A DNA stretch of 33,051 nt. Origin: a virus. The translations under genes and the position numbers were made by a program. Below are positions 13,423 to 21,804 of this stretch, in pieces. Positions within the stretch are counted from its first letter, which is position 1. Every line of letters starts with the position of its first letter. The notes beneath the pieces are model-generated. The model was not told the DNA's origin, searched no databases, and was given only the letters and a program-made list of their open reading frames with translations. The DNA lies in the IMG/VR virus record IMGVR_UViG_3300048625_000098, positions 1 through 33,051 of that record, one strand, 5' to 3'.

Positions 13423-13860
13423 CCATTGAATATTTAAGTTTTCCCAATTGGTAAACACCTGATTCCATATCAATCGTGTGTCTGTATAAATACGGCCCGA
13501 AATCTTAAAATCGACCGAATACGTTGAAACGTTTTCCATTTGGCTGACCTGCTCAACGTTTTGGATATACCCTAAACCATAATAAAACATCCCGGCTGTC
13601 TGAAATACCCATTGCACCTCAGATCGTGTGATTATCCTGTCAACAAATTGGTTGAAATTCATTGCATCGGAATAATCAATCAATCCTTCCGCTGTAAATG
13701 ATGCCGATCGTTTACCGGCTAACACCTCTTTCCAACCTTGTGAATCTTTATTGGTAAATTCGGCCATATCCATTTGCAAAGACATCGTGGCTGATTTGGA
13801 ATGTCCTAATGCCACATCGCCTTCATACAAAACTACATTGGTGCCGTTTACTAATGCCAT
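13411..13860 (-). CDS. second tail tube-like protein (paralogue of the major tail protein)
   Basis: 149 residues with the same signature order as the next gene: NGTNVVLYEGDVALGHSKSA, then FTNKDSQGWKEVLAGKRSAS, FTAEGLIDYSDAMNFNQFVD and a final strand with SVDFKISGRIY. It is a diverged TP901-1-type tail tube paralogue. It may form a special ring such as the tube end or completion ring, or replace the main tube protein; sequence alone cannot tell. It starts in an overlap with the preceding stop at 13860. Confidence 0.8.
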   Translation of the reverse strand: MALVNGTNVVLYEGDVALGHSKSATMSLQMDMAEFTNKDSQGWKEVLAGKRSASFTAEGLIDYSDAMNFNQFVDRIITRSEVQWVFQTAGMFYYGLGYIQNVEQVSQMENVSTYSVDFKISGRIYTDTRLIWNQVFTNWENLNIQWQNV

Positions 13861-14201
13861 TAAACCGCAGGTGATTCAATTTCCGTCAATAAGGGTTCCG
13901 GTGTTGGTGGAACCGGTGGAACAGGTGGGATATATTCGCCTGTAATTACCAAATTCAATTGCTCTGCCACCCAATCCCATGCATACGAATCAATTGTCCA
14001 TTTTTTATATGCATCACCTGTCATTATAAGATTGCCAAATGCCAATTGTTTCATCATTGTAGGATCGTTGTTTGGTTTGTACAATGAATATGAAAATGTT
14101 GCTGAATTGCCCAAAGAAACATTTGTTGCATACGCATCCAAAATTGTCGCTTCTTGTACTGATCCATTGTCCCAAATGGAAACCGGTTTGATTGTTTTCA
14201 T
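13860..14201 (-). CDS. tail-region structural protein of unknown function, Pro-rich C-terminus
   Basis: 113 residues. The N-terminal 80 residues look like a beta-rich domain (VSIWDNGSVQEATILDAYAT, SLGNSATFSYSLYK). A Pro-rich tail (YIPPVPPVPPTPEPLL) follows. Its position next to tube proteins and overlap with the following start suggest a virion component or tail decoration, which is an inference. Confidence 0.6.
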   Translation of the reverse strand: MKTIKPVSIWDNGSVQEATILDAYATNVSLGNSATFSYSLYKPNNDPTMMKQLAFGNLIMTGDAYKKWTIDSYAWDWVAEQLNLVITGEYIPPVPPVPPTPEPLLTEIESPAV

Positions 14202-14203
14202 AA

Positions 14204-14599
14204 TTATAATTCTATTTCTTCTTCTATGTTTGTAAATTCAACACCCTCAACCCAATATTTCAAGAATCCAAATTCTTCTAATCCATCCGGATTGATGATT
14301 TTGATTGGCTCATAATCAACCTCAGTCAAATTTAATGCCTTTGATTTCTCAGTCAATTTTTTCAATCCATCTTTTGTGTACGAATAGCCTCCATTTTCTT
14401 TCAAAATCAGATTGCCATCTTTATCAACTGATGCATTGTCCAATCTGTATTCTTCAGCCTGTTCCTCGTATTTATCCAAATATGGCTTTAATTTTTCTTC
14501 AATTTTAGCCAATTTCTTTTGTGCCTTTGTCTTTTGATCTCCTGCAAAATGTTTTAAAACACGTGACAAAACAATGATTTCTGCGTACTTCTTTTTCAT
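14204..14599 (-). CDS. helical protein of the tail operon, unknown function
   Basis: 131 residues. The first 60 are charged and helical, coiled-coil-like (DQKTKAQKKLAKIEEKLKPY, LDKYEEQAEEYRLD). The rest is acidic (YWVEGVEFTNIEEEIEL). No membrane segment or catalytic motif is visible. It has its own TATATTTG promoter box 28 bases upstream and ends 2 bases before the next gene. It may be a non-virion assembly factor. Confidence 0.6.
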   Translation of the reverse strand: MKKKYAEIIVLSRVLKHFAGDQKTKAQKKLAKIEEKLKPYLDKYEEQAEEYRLDNASVDKDGNLILKENGGYSYTKDGLKKLTEKSKALNLTEVDYEPIKIINPDGLEEFGFLKYWVEGVEFTNIEEEIEL

Positions 14600-14627
14600 T
14601 TTATGTTGATTTGGTTGTTTAATATTA

Positions 14628-14658
14628 CAAATATACGTATTATACCGGATTACCTAAA
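14628..14658 (-). promoter_or_regulatory. promoter before the 131-residue gene (TTTA-N19-TATATTTG)
   Basis: The -33-like TTTA (14658-14655), a 19-base spacer and the exact -7 box TATATTTG (14635-14628) precede ATG 14599. A small palindrome ATACGTAT overlaps the box. Confidence 0.55.
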
Positions 14659-15224
14659 TTACTTGAAATTGAATATGTATTCAAATGGCTTAATACCCAT
14701 GTTCCTGATGTAACTGATTTAGGCAACGTTCCTGATGTTGTTTGGTATGTTGTGGTTGATCCATTTAATACCTGAAAAATTTGTCCCCTTTGGGCCGTTG
14801 ATGTTCTTGCTGTATGTGTTAAAACAACATAAATTCCATCACCGTTCAATAAACTGATTGTCGTGCTTGTTGATCCTGCTGCACCTCCCGGTGCTGTCAA
14901 TGTCGTTTGCAATGTGTATGAACCTGTTGATGGCGATGCTGTATAAATCTGCAATGTTCCTGCATTTGATGAATCCCAAGATAATGATACAGGAATCACA
15001 ACACGGCCTACTAAATCGCTTTTAACAACTAATTGATTGGATGCTTTGTTTGCAAATGGTGGATAATATGTTGCACAATTGACATAATATGATGCCTCAC
15101 TTTTGGTGATTTGTTTTGTTCCTGTTGGAATGGTATTCAATTGCAAAAATATCATATTTGCAACCGCATCTTTTAAATTATTCAATGAAACGCATTGATT
15201 ATTTGATATTCCTGCCCAAGACAT
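14640..15224 (-). CDS. tail fibre-associated structural protein
   Basis: 194 residues. The N-terminal domain (MSWAGISNNQCVSLNNLKDA) is a recurrent head piece of Bacteroidota phage tail proteins. The rest is Thr/Ser/Gly-rich beta sequence (YTASPSTGSYTLQTTLTAP, LLNGDGIYVVLTHTARTST), resembling an Ig-like or fibre domain. It starts 1 base after the large fibre gene and is likely a fibre accessory or receptor-binding component. No enzyme motif is present. Confidence 0.65.
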   Translation of the reverse strand: MSWAGISNNQCVSLNNLKDAVANMIFLQLNTIPTGTKQITKSEASYYVNCATYYPPFANKASNQLVVKSDLVGRVVIPVSLSWDSSNAGTLQIYTASPSTGSYTLQTTLTAPGGAAGSTSTTISLLNGDGIYVVLTHTARTSTAQRGQIFQVLNGSTTTYQTTSGTLPKSVTSGTWVLSHLNTYSISSNLGNPV

Positions 15225-15225
15225 A

Positions 15226-18200
15226 TTATGCGATATTTAATTGTTTTTCTAATTCTGCAACCTTTTGTTCCAATCGTGCAATTTTAGCCGTATGAACTTC
15301 ACGATATGATAAATTTAAAAATCCATCTTCATTTTTTGTCACTGCATATGGCATTAATTTTTCAGCATCTTGCGCAAAATATCCTAATTCAATTTTGCCA
15401 TTCTTTTCGTATAATTTAGCTTGTAAATTTTCAATTCCATCAATAATTGGATTGTTTTTAATTAAAGTTTTTAAGCGAAAATCTGACGATTCGTAAAATG
15501 CTGCTGCTGTATATGATCCTGTACTCCTTGCATTACCATTTGTAAAAAATTCATGACCCGAACCATTTGATGGAGCATTACCAATATAAGTATATCCATA
15601 AATCCAATTTGTACCGCCTGCGGTTGTAATTCCATTAGGGAAAAATGCGGAATTTGCTGTGCCCCATGGATTTGGCGAGGATACATAGCCACTTGGAGCA
15701 TTAACACTAGCTGCTAATGTTAAATTTCCACTCATATCTAATTGTAAACGATTTGCAGATGCACTCCAACCGCCAATTCTAAAAACATTATCAGAATCTA
15801 AACCCATATTTACTGCATAATATCCGCCCCTATGAAATGCCATTACGGCTCCGCTTCCATTATTAGAGTAAACGTTTAATCCAATTCCTGCAACTGATCC
15901 TGTATTTCCATTTCCTACAAAATATGTTGTTCCGCTATGCGTTCCGCCTCCATTTACATTTAATGCGCGATATGCTGTTGCCGTACCTCCTTTTACTACT
16001 GCAAAATCAGGATCATTCCATGAACCAATATTAACACCATTTTGACCATCAATATTTATATATCCTTGTGAAACACCACCAACCCAAGATGTTCCAAAAG
16101 AATGAATTGTTGATCCATTATTTCCATCATTGTAAAAACGTATTCTACCATAATATGATGATGAATAATAAATTTTAGCCCCAACATTATTTCCTGAATT
16201 TGATCCTATATCAACAGAATCCGATGCCAAAATATTTGCTGCTCCTGTTATATTATACCCATTTAGATTATATCCACAATATGATTGCAATGTAACTCCT
16301 TGATTATAATATTGTAAATAAATAGTATAACCATTAAAAGCATCTATGTGTAAATTTCCTGATAAAATTATCCTTCCATTAGGATGTGTTATTGTTGAAT
16401 AATTACCGCTCATGGCAATACTACCTGTCATGGTGCCACCACTTAATGGTAATGCATACGAACTATAATTGCCCGAATGTAATAATGGATTTCCTGCCCA
16501 TGTAGGTGATCCTCCATTCCAAATTTTTAATCCTTCATAATAAACATTATTCCCATCTTTAAACCCAAGATCAAAATATCTGTTTGCTGTCGCACTATCA
16601 TATCTAACTTTCCATATAGGGCCGTTTGCAGGCCCTGTTAAAATAGTATATTCTGTTTGATTTGCATATCCATTTAATTGCAATGAATATCCTGAATATC
16701 CTGCATATGCAACCGATTGCGATCCTATATTTCCTGCGTGAATTGCTTGATAACCACTTATTAAAACAGATGATGGCATTCTAATTGTTCCACCGTTTGA
16801 TCCATCAACCGTATTTACATATAAATCTGCCCATGCAGTTAATGCATTGTTATGCGAAAAAACACCTGCAATACTTCCATAATTACCTAAAAATGATGCA
16901 ACATTAGCTGTTGCATTTTTTGATAAAATTCTACCTCTCCATATTGAACTTGTTCCGTCACTTTGTGCAGAAAAATTCAAATCAGCAACATTTGATGTAA
17001 TTAATCCGGTCATTGTTCCACCTGATAATGGCAATGCATATGAACCATAATTTGTTGCATCTAATAAACGAACCCACGATGCTGATGTTATTGCACCCGA
17101 TGTTGTTCTATAATATGCCCCTGTTCCTGCTTGAACTCCAAATGCTAATTGAGAAACCCAATTGTCTTGTGAATTTACCCAAGACATATTCAAAACATGA
17201 ACCCAATTTGTTGTGATTCCTGATGTTGTTGACATAGCAATCCAATCACCTAATGTTGTCATTGGTGTATCAATTCCCTGAATTGCTTTAACTGCATCAG
17301 TTATTCCGTATCCTGATAATGTTGTTGGCTTTCCTGTTATACCTGACCACGCAACTGATCCTGCCGAACCTGTTATATTTCCAATAAACGATGATGCTGT
17401 GACCGAATTTGTAAATGTTGCATCACCATCTGTATTGATTACAAATTTTGTCTGACCTGCCGTTTGATTATAAATTCGAAAATAACCTGCATCAACTCCA
17501 ATAAAATAATCCGGATTCTGATCTGTATCTGTAAAATATAACTTTGGTTCCGCACCGCTAATTGTCATATTTCCTGTGAATACAGGATTAGCCGCATCCG
17601 CTTTTAATGCCAATGCAGCAATTACAGCATTGCTGTTAGGATATTCTGTTGATGATGCCAATAAATTAGACACCATTTTGTCTAATCGTTGGTATGTACT
17701 TGCTGCCGTTGAAATCAACAAATAATTGGCCAACGATGCCGATGTCACGTATGTGCTTGAATCAATTGATCCGTCTGCTTTCAAAAATTGTGTTGCCGTT
17801 CCGCCTGACTTTGCAATTGTTCCCACAATTAAATCACCTGCAATGGTTGTGACACCTGATGAATTAATCACAAAACGTGTTGCACCGGCTGTTTGGTCGT
17901 ATATTCTAAAAAATCCGGCATCAGCACCGATGAAATAATCAGGGTTTTGATCCGTGTCGGTAAAATACAATTTAGGTTCTGCACCTGAAATGGTCATGTA
18001 CCCTGTAAACACCGGGTTCAATGCATCTGCTTTTAGTGCTAATGCGTTGATGACTGCGTTTGAATTTGGGTATTCTGTTGCACTTGCAAGCAAATTGGAC
18101 ACCATTTTATCAAGTCTTTGATATGTTGATGCCGCATCACCTGTGGTCAAATACGTTGAATTATCATATGAAATCGTTGTGCCTGATGCCTTTACAAATC

Positions 18201-19326
18201 CGGTTCCTGATAATTGTGCTTGTGGTGTATATCCCAAAACCGTTGCAATGCTCTTATTTTTCCATAATCCTGTTGATGTTTCGTAGAATAATCCCTGATT
18301 ATTTTGTTTGTTAGTGATTAAAACATCGTGTAATTCTTCAATTTCAAATCCATTTTGAACGTTTATAAAGATTTCACCATTGTTTTGTTGTACACGTGTC
18401 ACAACTCCAATATAAACCATGTGTGCCGGTGCCACCGGTTTATTTGCTAAACCATATAATAATGTTCCATTTGGCCCCAACCAAACCGGATCGCCTGCCT
18501 GTGCTGTTGATGTATCCAATCCGGCCAACAATCCAAAGGTCACACATTTAACCAAATCATTAGTCACACCACCTGTTTCAAGTAAACCAAACGTTTTTGA
18601 TGATGTTGCTTCCGTTGCATTTGATGATGCGGAAACAATCATATTTGTTCCATTGGCTGATGACACATATACCGGTGTGCCCTTTGCCAATATCGCACCC
18701 AATTTTACCTCATTTTTGGTTTGTGTTGCATAATTATCAATCCAATAGGCATTGTAATCGGTTGCATCAATTTTAGCCAAAATTTGACCTGTTGTGCCAC
18801 CTGTTGGTAAACCTCCCGGCAATGTTGGGAACGTAGCCAATGAACCATCACCACGAATGTATTGTGAAATCGTACCGGTTGGATTGTTGTATTTGGCATT
18901 TAAGGCCGTTTGCAAATCTGTTTGATTGCTTAATGTGCCTGAAATGTTTCCCCAAACCGCCGCTGTTCCTGCAATTGTCCACGATCTATTCGCACTCAAA
19001 TCATACGTTGTTCCATTGATTGTCAATGTGCGTGCATTGGTCACCGGTGTGAACCCTAATGCCGTGATAATTTGTGAACTTGTGATGCCGGTCAAATAAG
19101 TATTTGAATCCAATGATCCGTCCGCCTTTAAAAACTGCGTGGCTAAACCATTAGTGACCTTGTATTTGTTTGCTCTTAAAAAACCCTGTGAATCGATGAA
19201 AACATTTGAACCACCGCCAAAACCATCTGTGATTTGCTTTTCGCTTGCTGTTAGGATGTCATTGTCGATTGTTTTCAACAATGCTTTGTATGTTTCCGCT
19301 ACTAATTGACCGGTTAATGATGCCAT
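15226..19326 (-). CDS. long tail fibre with C-terminal S74 intramolecular chaperone
   Basis: 1366 residues, the largest protein. The shaft is Gly/Ser/Thr/Asn-rich and contains repeated elements: ATQFLKADGSxDSxTY (at least twice), SYALPLSGGTMTG (twice) and a long internal duplication (about residues 397-490 and 541-634). The last 100 residues are a peptidase S74 chaperone domain: SSDFRLKTLIKN carries the Ser-Asp ... Lys catalytic pair, ELGYFAQDAEKLMP is the conserved core, and KIARLEQKVAELEKQL is a trimeric coiled coil. Such domains trimerise the fibre and then cut themselves off. It recognises the host surface and lies between lysis and tail genes. Confidence 0.9.
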   Translation of the reverse strand: MASLTGQLVAETYKALLKTIDNDILTASEKQITDGFGGGSNVFIDSQGFLRANKYKVTNGLATQFLKADGSLDSNTYLTGITSSQIITALGFTPVTNARTLTINGTTYDLSANRSWTIAGTAAVWGNISGTLSNQTDLQTALNAKYNNPTGTISQYIRGDGSLATFPTLPGGLPTGGTTGQILAKIDATDYNAYWIDNYATQTKNEVKLGAILAKGTPVYVSSANGTNMIVSASSNATEATSSKTFGLLETGGVTNDLVKCVTFGLLAGLDTSTAQAGDPVWLGPNGTLLYGLANKPVAPAHMVYIGVVTRVQQNNGEIFINVQNGFEIEELHDVLITNKQNNQGLFYETSTGLWKNKSIATVLGYTPQAQLSGTGFVKASGTTISYDNSTYLTTGDAASTYQRLDKMVSNLLASATEYPNSNAVINALALKADALNPVFTGYMTISGAEPKLYFTDTDQNPDYFIGADAGFFRIYDQTAGATRFVINSSGVTTIAGDLIVGTIAKSGGTATQFLKADGSIDSSTYVTSASLANYLLISTAASTYQRLDKMVSNLLASSTEYPNSNAVIAALALKADAANPVFTGNMTISGAEPKLYFTDTDQNPDYFIGVDAGYFRIYNQTAGQTKFVINTDGDATFTNSVTASSFIGNITGSAGSVAWSGITGKPTTLSGYGITDAVKAIQGIDTPMTTLGDWIAMSTTSGITTNWVHVLNMSWVNSQDNWVSQLAFGVQAGTGAYYRTTSGAITSASWVRLLDATNYGSYALPLSGGTMTGLITSNVADLNFSAQSDGTSSIWRGRILSKNATANVASFLGNYGSIAGVFSHNNALTAWADLYVNTVDGSNGGTIRMPSSVLISGYQAIHAGNIGSQSVAYAGYSGYSLQLNGYANQTEYTILTGPANGPIWKVRYDSATANRYFDLGFKDGNNVYYEGLKIWNGGSPTWAGNPLLHSGNYSSYALPLSGGTMTGSIAMSGNYSTITHPNGRIILSGNLHIDAFNGYTIYLQYYNQGVTLQSYCGYNLNGYNITGAANILASDSVDIGSNSGNNVGAKIYYSSSYYGRIRFYNDGNNGSTIHSFGTSWVGGVSQGYINIDGQNGVNIGSWNDPDFAVVKGGTATAYRALNVNGGGTHSGTTYFVGNGNTGSVAGIGLNVYSNNGSGAVMAFHRGGYYAVNMGLDSDNVFRIGGWSASANRLQLDMSGNLTLAASVNAPSGYVSSPNPWGTANSAFFPNGITTAGGTNWIYGYTYIGNAPSNGSGHEFFTNGNARSTGSYTAAAFYESSDFRLKTLIKNNPIIDGIENLQAKLYEKNGKIELGYFAQDAEKLMPYAVTKNEDGFLNLSYREVHTAKIARLEQKVAELEKQLNIA
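17426..17706 (-). repeat. fibre internal duplication, copy 2
   Basis: Encodes ASTYQRLDKMVSNLLASSTE and following residues up to TKFVINTDG. It is near-identical in protein sequence to copy 1 (17858-18137), but the DNA differs at many third positions. Confidence 0.75.
17858..18137 (-). repeat. fibre internal duplication, copy 1
   Basis: Encodes ASTYQRLDKMVSNLLASATE up to TRFVINSSG, including SGAEPKLYFTDTDQNPDYFI, which is shared exactly with copy 2. Copies are about 430 bp apart. Confidence 0.75.
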
Positions 19327-19352
19327 TTTCTACCTGCTTATTTTATTGCAAG

Positions 19353-19802
19353 TTAAAAAATAATCAGCCTTGTTTTTATAAGTACGTAACCGATAATGAT
19401 GACTGATTCAAAAAAGATGGTGATTATGGCCCACGCAGGCACCACATTTTTGATCACTTCTTTGTTCGAAATTTGAACATTGTCCGATTTTGACAATTGG
19501 TATTTGGATTTGTACACAGATTCGATTGAATCAATATCGATTTTGGCCTCAATTCTGCCACGTGTTGAACGCAATGTGATTGTGCCTTGTGGTATTACAA
19601 ATTTGGAATAAAAGGCCGTTAAAATGCCTGCGGAATCACACGGATTTTCGATGATAATTGAATCACGGATTGCCTTTGTTTTATAGATTACATCCGATGT
19701 GTGGATGGTATCATATTTTACAATCGTGTTTTCTTTGATGATTGTTTTTGATGGTTTGCAACTTGCAAACAAAACGATTGCGATGATTAGGAATTTTTTC
19801 AT
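19353..19802 (-). CDS. putative unimolecular spanin (lipoprotein with C-terminal membrane segment)
   Basis: 149 residues. The N-terminus is a lipoprotein signal: KK, hydrophobic FLIIAIVLF, then ASC with the lipidated Cys at residue 15. The middle (about 16-118) is a hydrophilic beta/helical periplasmic region. The last 30 residues hold a transmembrane segment (AWAIITIFFESVIIIGYVLI) ending in a short basic tail. A protein attached to the outer membrane by lipid and to the inner membrane by a C-terminal helix is the layout of phage T1 gp11-type u-spanins, which fuse the two membranes in the last step of lysis. It directly follows the endolysin (1-base gap), which supports this. Confidence 0.7.
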   Translation of the reverse strand: MKKFLIIAIVLFASCKPSKTIIKENTIVKYDTIHTSDVIYKTKAIRDSIIIENPCDSAGILTAFYSKFVIPQGTITLRSTRGRIEAKIDIDSIESVYKSKYQLSKSDNVQISNKEVIKNVVPAWAIITIFFESVIIIGYVLIKTRLIIF

Positions 19803-19803
19803 T

Positions 19804-20289
19804 TTAAATTATTACGTAACCCTGTGAATCGGTTTTCTTTGCGTTTTTCAATGCTAATAAATCGGAAATCTTTTTACCGAATCCTTTTTGAAAATGTGGT
19901 GCATCTACAAATTTCCAATCACCGCCCCATTCCCATCCGTATTTTTTAAATATGGCCACAACCTCTAACCAATCTGCCTTCCCATCGCCATCAAAATCTT
20001 TTTTAATATCCCACGATGCTGATGCACCATCAATCAAAACAATGTCCAACGCAAGGCCGTAATTATGGAATGAATACCCACCTTTTGCGTTAGTAACTTT
20101 GGCACCCGGTTTTGTTCTGCCTTGTGCATACAAATCGTCCTGCTCTTTAAATGTCCGCAATGTGTATGCGAATCGACAAAATGCTTTCCCTCTTAATGCT
20201 CCACAAATTTCATCATAAATGGTTGCAACCTCAGCACGCAATTTTGGGTGCATCAATTGAATCCGTTCCAATGTCTTTTGATCTTTCAT
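19804..20289 (-). CDS. endolysin, M15 L-alanyl-D-glutamate peptidase type, with EF-hand loop
   Basis: 161 residues. M15 zinc peptidase motifs: GYSFHNYGLALDIV (SxHxxGxAxD; zinc ligands His75 and Asp82) and VDAPHFQ (His132). It cuts the peptide stems of peptidoglycan. Residues 98-109 read DFDGDGKADWLE, a textbook 12-residue EF-hand loop with Asp at 1, 3, 5 and Glu at 12, inserted between the zinc motifs, so activity may depend on calcium as in the T5 endolysin. There is no signal peptide, so a holin is needed for export. It overlaps the holin candidate and precedes the spanin-like gene. Confidence 0.9.
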   Translation of the reverse strand: MKDQKTLERIQLMHPKLRAEVATIYDEICGALRGKAFCRFAYTLRTFKEQDDLYAQGRTKPGAKVTNAKGGYSFHNYGLALDIVLIDGASASWDIKKDFDGDGKADWLEVVAIFKKYGWEWGGDWKFVDAPHFQKGFGKKISDLLALKNAKKTDSQGYVII

Positions 20290-20576
20290 TATTCCTGATC
20301 TGCTTTCTTTTTTACAGGTTTTCCGTGTTTCAAATTATGGTTTTCCTCTCTTAAATTCTCGATTTCAACCGTTAATTCATCAACTTTTTTGCTTAATTGA
20401 TCAACCTTCGCCTCCAACTTTTCATTCATTGCCGTAACCATGTCAATCACACGTTGGGAATTTTCTAATTGTATTGTACTGATGTCCGCATTCTCTTTTC
20501 GTTTCCCTAAGATCCACGAAATTAATGCTGTGATTGTCGATGATGCTAGGCCAATGATGGCATCCCTTGTTTCCAT
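20289..20576 (-). CDS. holin candidate: N-terminal membrane segment plus coiled coil
   Basis: 95 residues. Residues 6-24 (AIIGLASSTITALISWILG) form one membrane helix, followed by a basic turn (KRKE) and a long coiled coil (about 30-80, EKLEAKVDQLSKKVDELTVE) with a Lys-rich end. The stop overlaps the endolysin start. Small one-helix proteins with a cytosolic coiled coil beside an endolysin are common holin candidates in Bacteroidota phages. The assignment rests on topology and position, with no family-specific motif. Confidence 0.6.
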   Translation of the reverse strand: METRDAIIGLASSTITALISWILGKRKENADISTIQLENSQRVIDMVTAMNEKLEAKVDQLSKKVDELTVEIENLREENHNLKHGKPVKKKADQE

Positions 20577-21017
20577 TTATGCTGTTTGTTGTATTTTATT
20601 GCTTATTTCAACTATGCCACGAAAATACGTGTGATCACGTTCATCATCCACAATATAGGTTGATGATTCCTTTACGCAGGTAAATACATTGAATCCATCC
20701 GCAGATAAATCAAAGTAACCATTTGAACGTGTTCTGATTAATTCTAAAATTCTATTGATTGCCTGATTGGCTGTCAATTCACCACCTGAATCTGATTGGA
20801 AACGTGTCACCACTTCGATTCGTGTGATTGTTTCTGTGATATACGATGTCTGATTGAAATCTGTTTCATCAGATGAAATTGAATACACTAAAATGTACGG
20901 AAACGATGCCGATGATGGAACCCGGTTATAAACACCAAATGTCACACCATTAATCACCACGTTATTTGTCAAACGTGTAATGATTGCCTTGCGGATGAAT
21001 TGTATCGGTTCTAACAT
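20577..21017 (-). CDS. tail terminator (tail completion) protein, DUF3168-like
   Basis: 146 residues. N-terminal helix (LEPIQFIRKAIITRLTNNVV), then VYNRVPSSASFPYILVYS and a ferredoxin-like arrangement of strands ending in RGIVEISNKI. The VxxxxPxxxxFPYI pattern is typical of DUF3168/gpU-type proteins that form the ring capping the tail tube at the head end. Its position after the gp10-like gene is canonical. It overlaps that gene by one base. Confidence 0.8.
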   Translation of the reverse strand: MLEPIQFIRKAIITRLTNNVVINGVTFGVYNRVPSSASFPYILVYSISSDETDFNQTSYITETITRIEVVTRFQSDSGGELTANQAINRILELIRTRSNGYFDLSADGFNVFTCVKESSTYIVDDERDHTYFRGIVEISNKIQQTA

Positions 21018-21460
21018 TATTTAGTCAATTGTTTTAATTTTTGGTACAATCGTACATTTAGTAAACGTAATTCTGTGCGGATAGCAGGGAAAAAGAATGG
21101 ACGGGCATACATTGCCTGTTTCTTTATTCCTTTGCCTTTCCATTGGGCCGCATAACTTGCAGGGAATCCGGCCTCTTGCAAAAACTTCAATGTGACACCA
21201 CGACCTGTTCCAAATTCAACATATGGGGCATATGGTGCACGTGAAAAAACAACCACAGAATTTTCGTTTTGCCTTTCGAATCCGGTTTGATTTCTCAAAT
21301 TACCTGTATCATGTGGGGCCGTAGATTTCATTCTACCAACCATCTGCATTGCTGTTGTTGTCAATTCGTTTGACAATTCCTGTTTAGAGAATTTTGCCAA
21401 TTGATCCATCCGCTTTCGCAGATCATCCATTTGTTTCGAATCGACCTTTATTTTAATCAT
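21017..21460 (-). CDS. HK97 gp10-like head-tail connector protein
   Basis: 147 residues. The family signature is clear: helical N-terminus (DDLRKRMDQLAKFSKQELSN), TAPHDTGNLRNQTGFER (A-P-x-D-T-G-x-L-R) and YAPYVEFGTGRG. Gp10-like proteins sit at the neck between head closure and tail. It overlaps neighbours at both ends by single bases, indicating coupled translation of the connector module. Confidence 0.88.
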   Translation of the reverse strand: MIKIKVDSKQMDDLRKRMDQLAKFSKQELSNELTTTAMQMVGRMKSTAPHDTGNLRNQTGFERQNENSVVVFSRAPYAPYVEFGTGRGVTLKFLQEAGFPASYAAQWKGKGIKKQAMYARPFFFPAIRTELRLLNVRLYQKLKQLTK

Positions 21461-21804
21461 TACCCCTCAATTTTGGTGGCTGTCATTTTCACCCAAAAAT
21501 TCTCAAACGTTTGAAAATTTGAATTGATGCGATACAATGTTGAAAATCCTTCAACTTGCAATACATCCTCATTGGCAATCAAATCGGCTGTTTCCTTTCT
21601 GATTGTGATTTCAATTTCGGTTGATTTTAATCTGATGCCCATACGTTCATCAATATCACCCTTTGTTTCTTGCACACGGCACCACACGGTGTCAATTGTC
21701 ACATATCCGCCCGGTGTGTATCCACCATATCCATCTGCGGATTTGGCCATCCTTTTAATCAGGATGCGTTGTTTCAAAATTGATGCCGTGTTGTTTGTTG
21801 CCAT
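21460..21804 (-). CDS. head closure / head-tail joining protein (SPP1 gp16-like)
   Basis: 114 residues. Starts SILKQRILIKRMAKSADGYG, followed by the DxxWCRVQETKGDIDERMG pattern and the ITIRKETADLIANEDVLQVE beta region with RINSNFQTFENFWVKM at the end. This is the phage head-tail joining protein pattern (small beta barrel that closes the portal channel). It is encoded between the connector and gp10-like genes. Confidence 0.85.
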   Translation of the reverse strand: MATNNTASILKQRILIKRMAKSADGYGGYTPGGYVTIDTVWCRVQETKGDIDERMGIRLKSTEIEITIRKETADLIANEDVLQVEGFSTLYRINSNFQTFENFWVKMTATKIEG

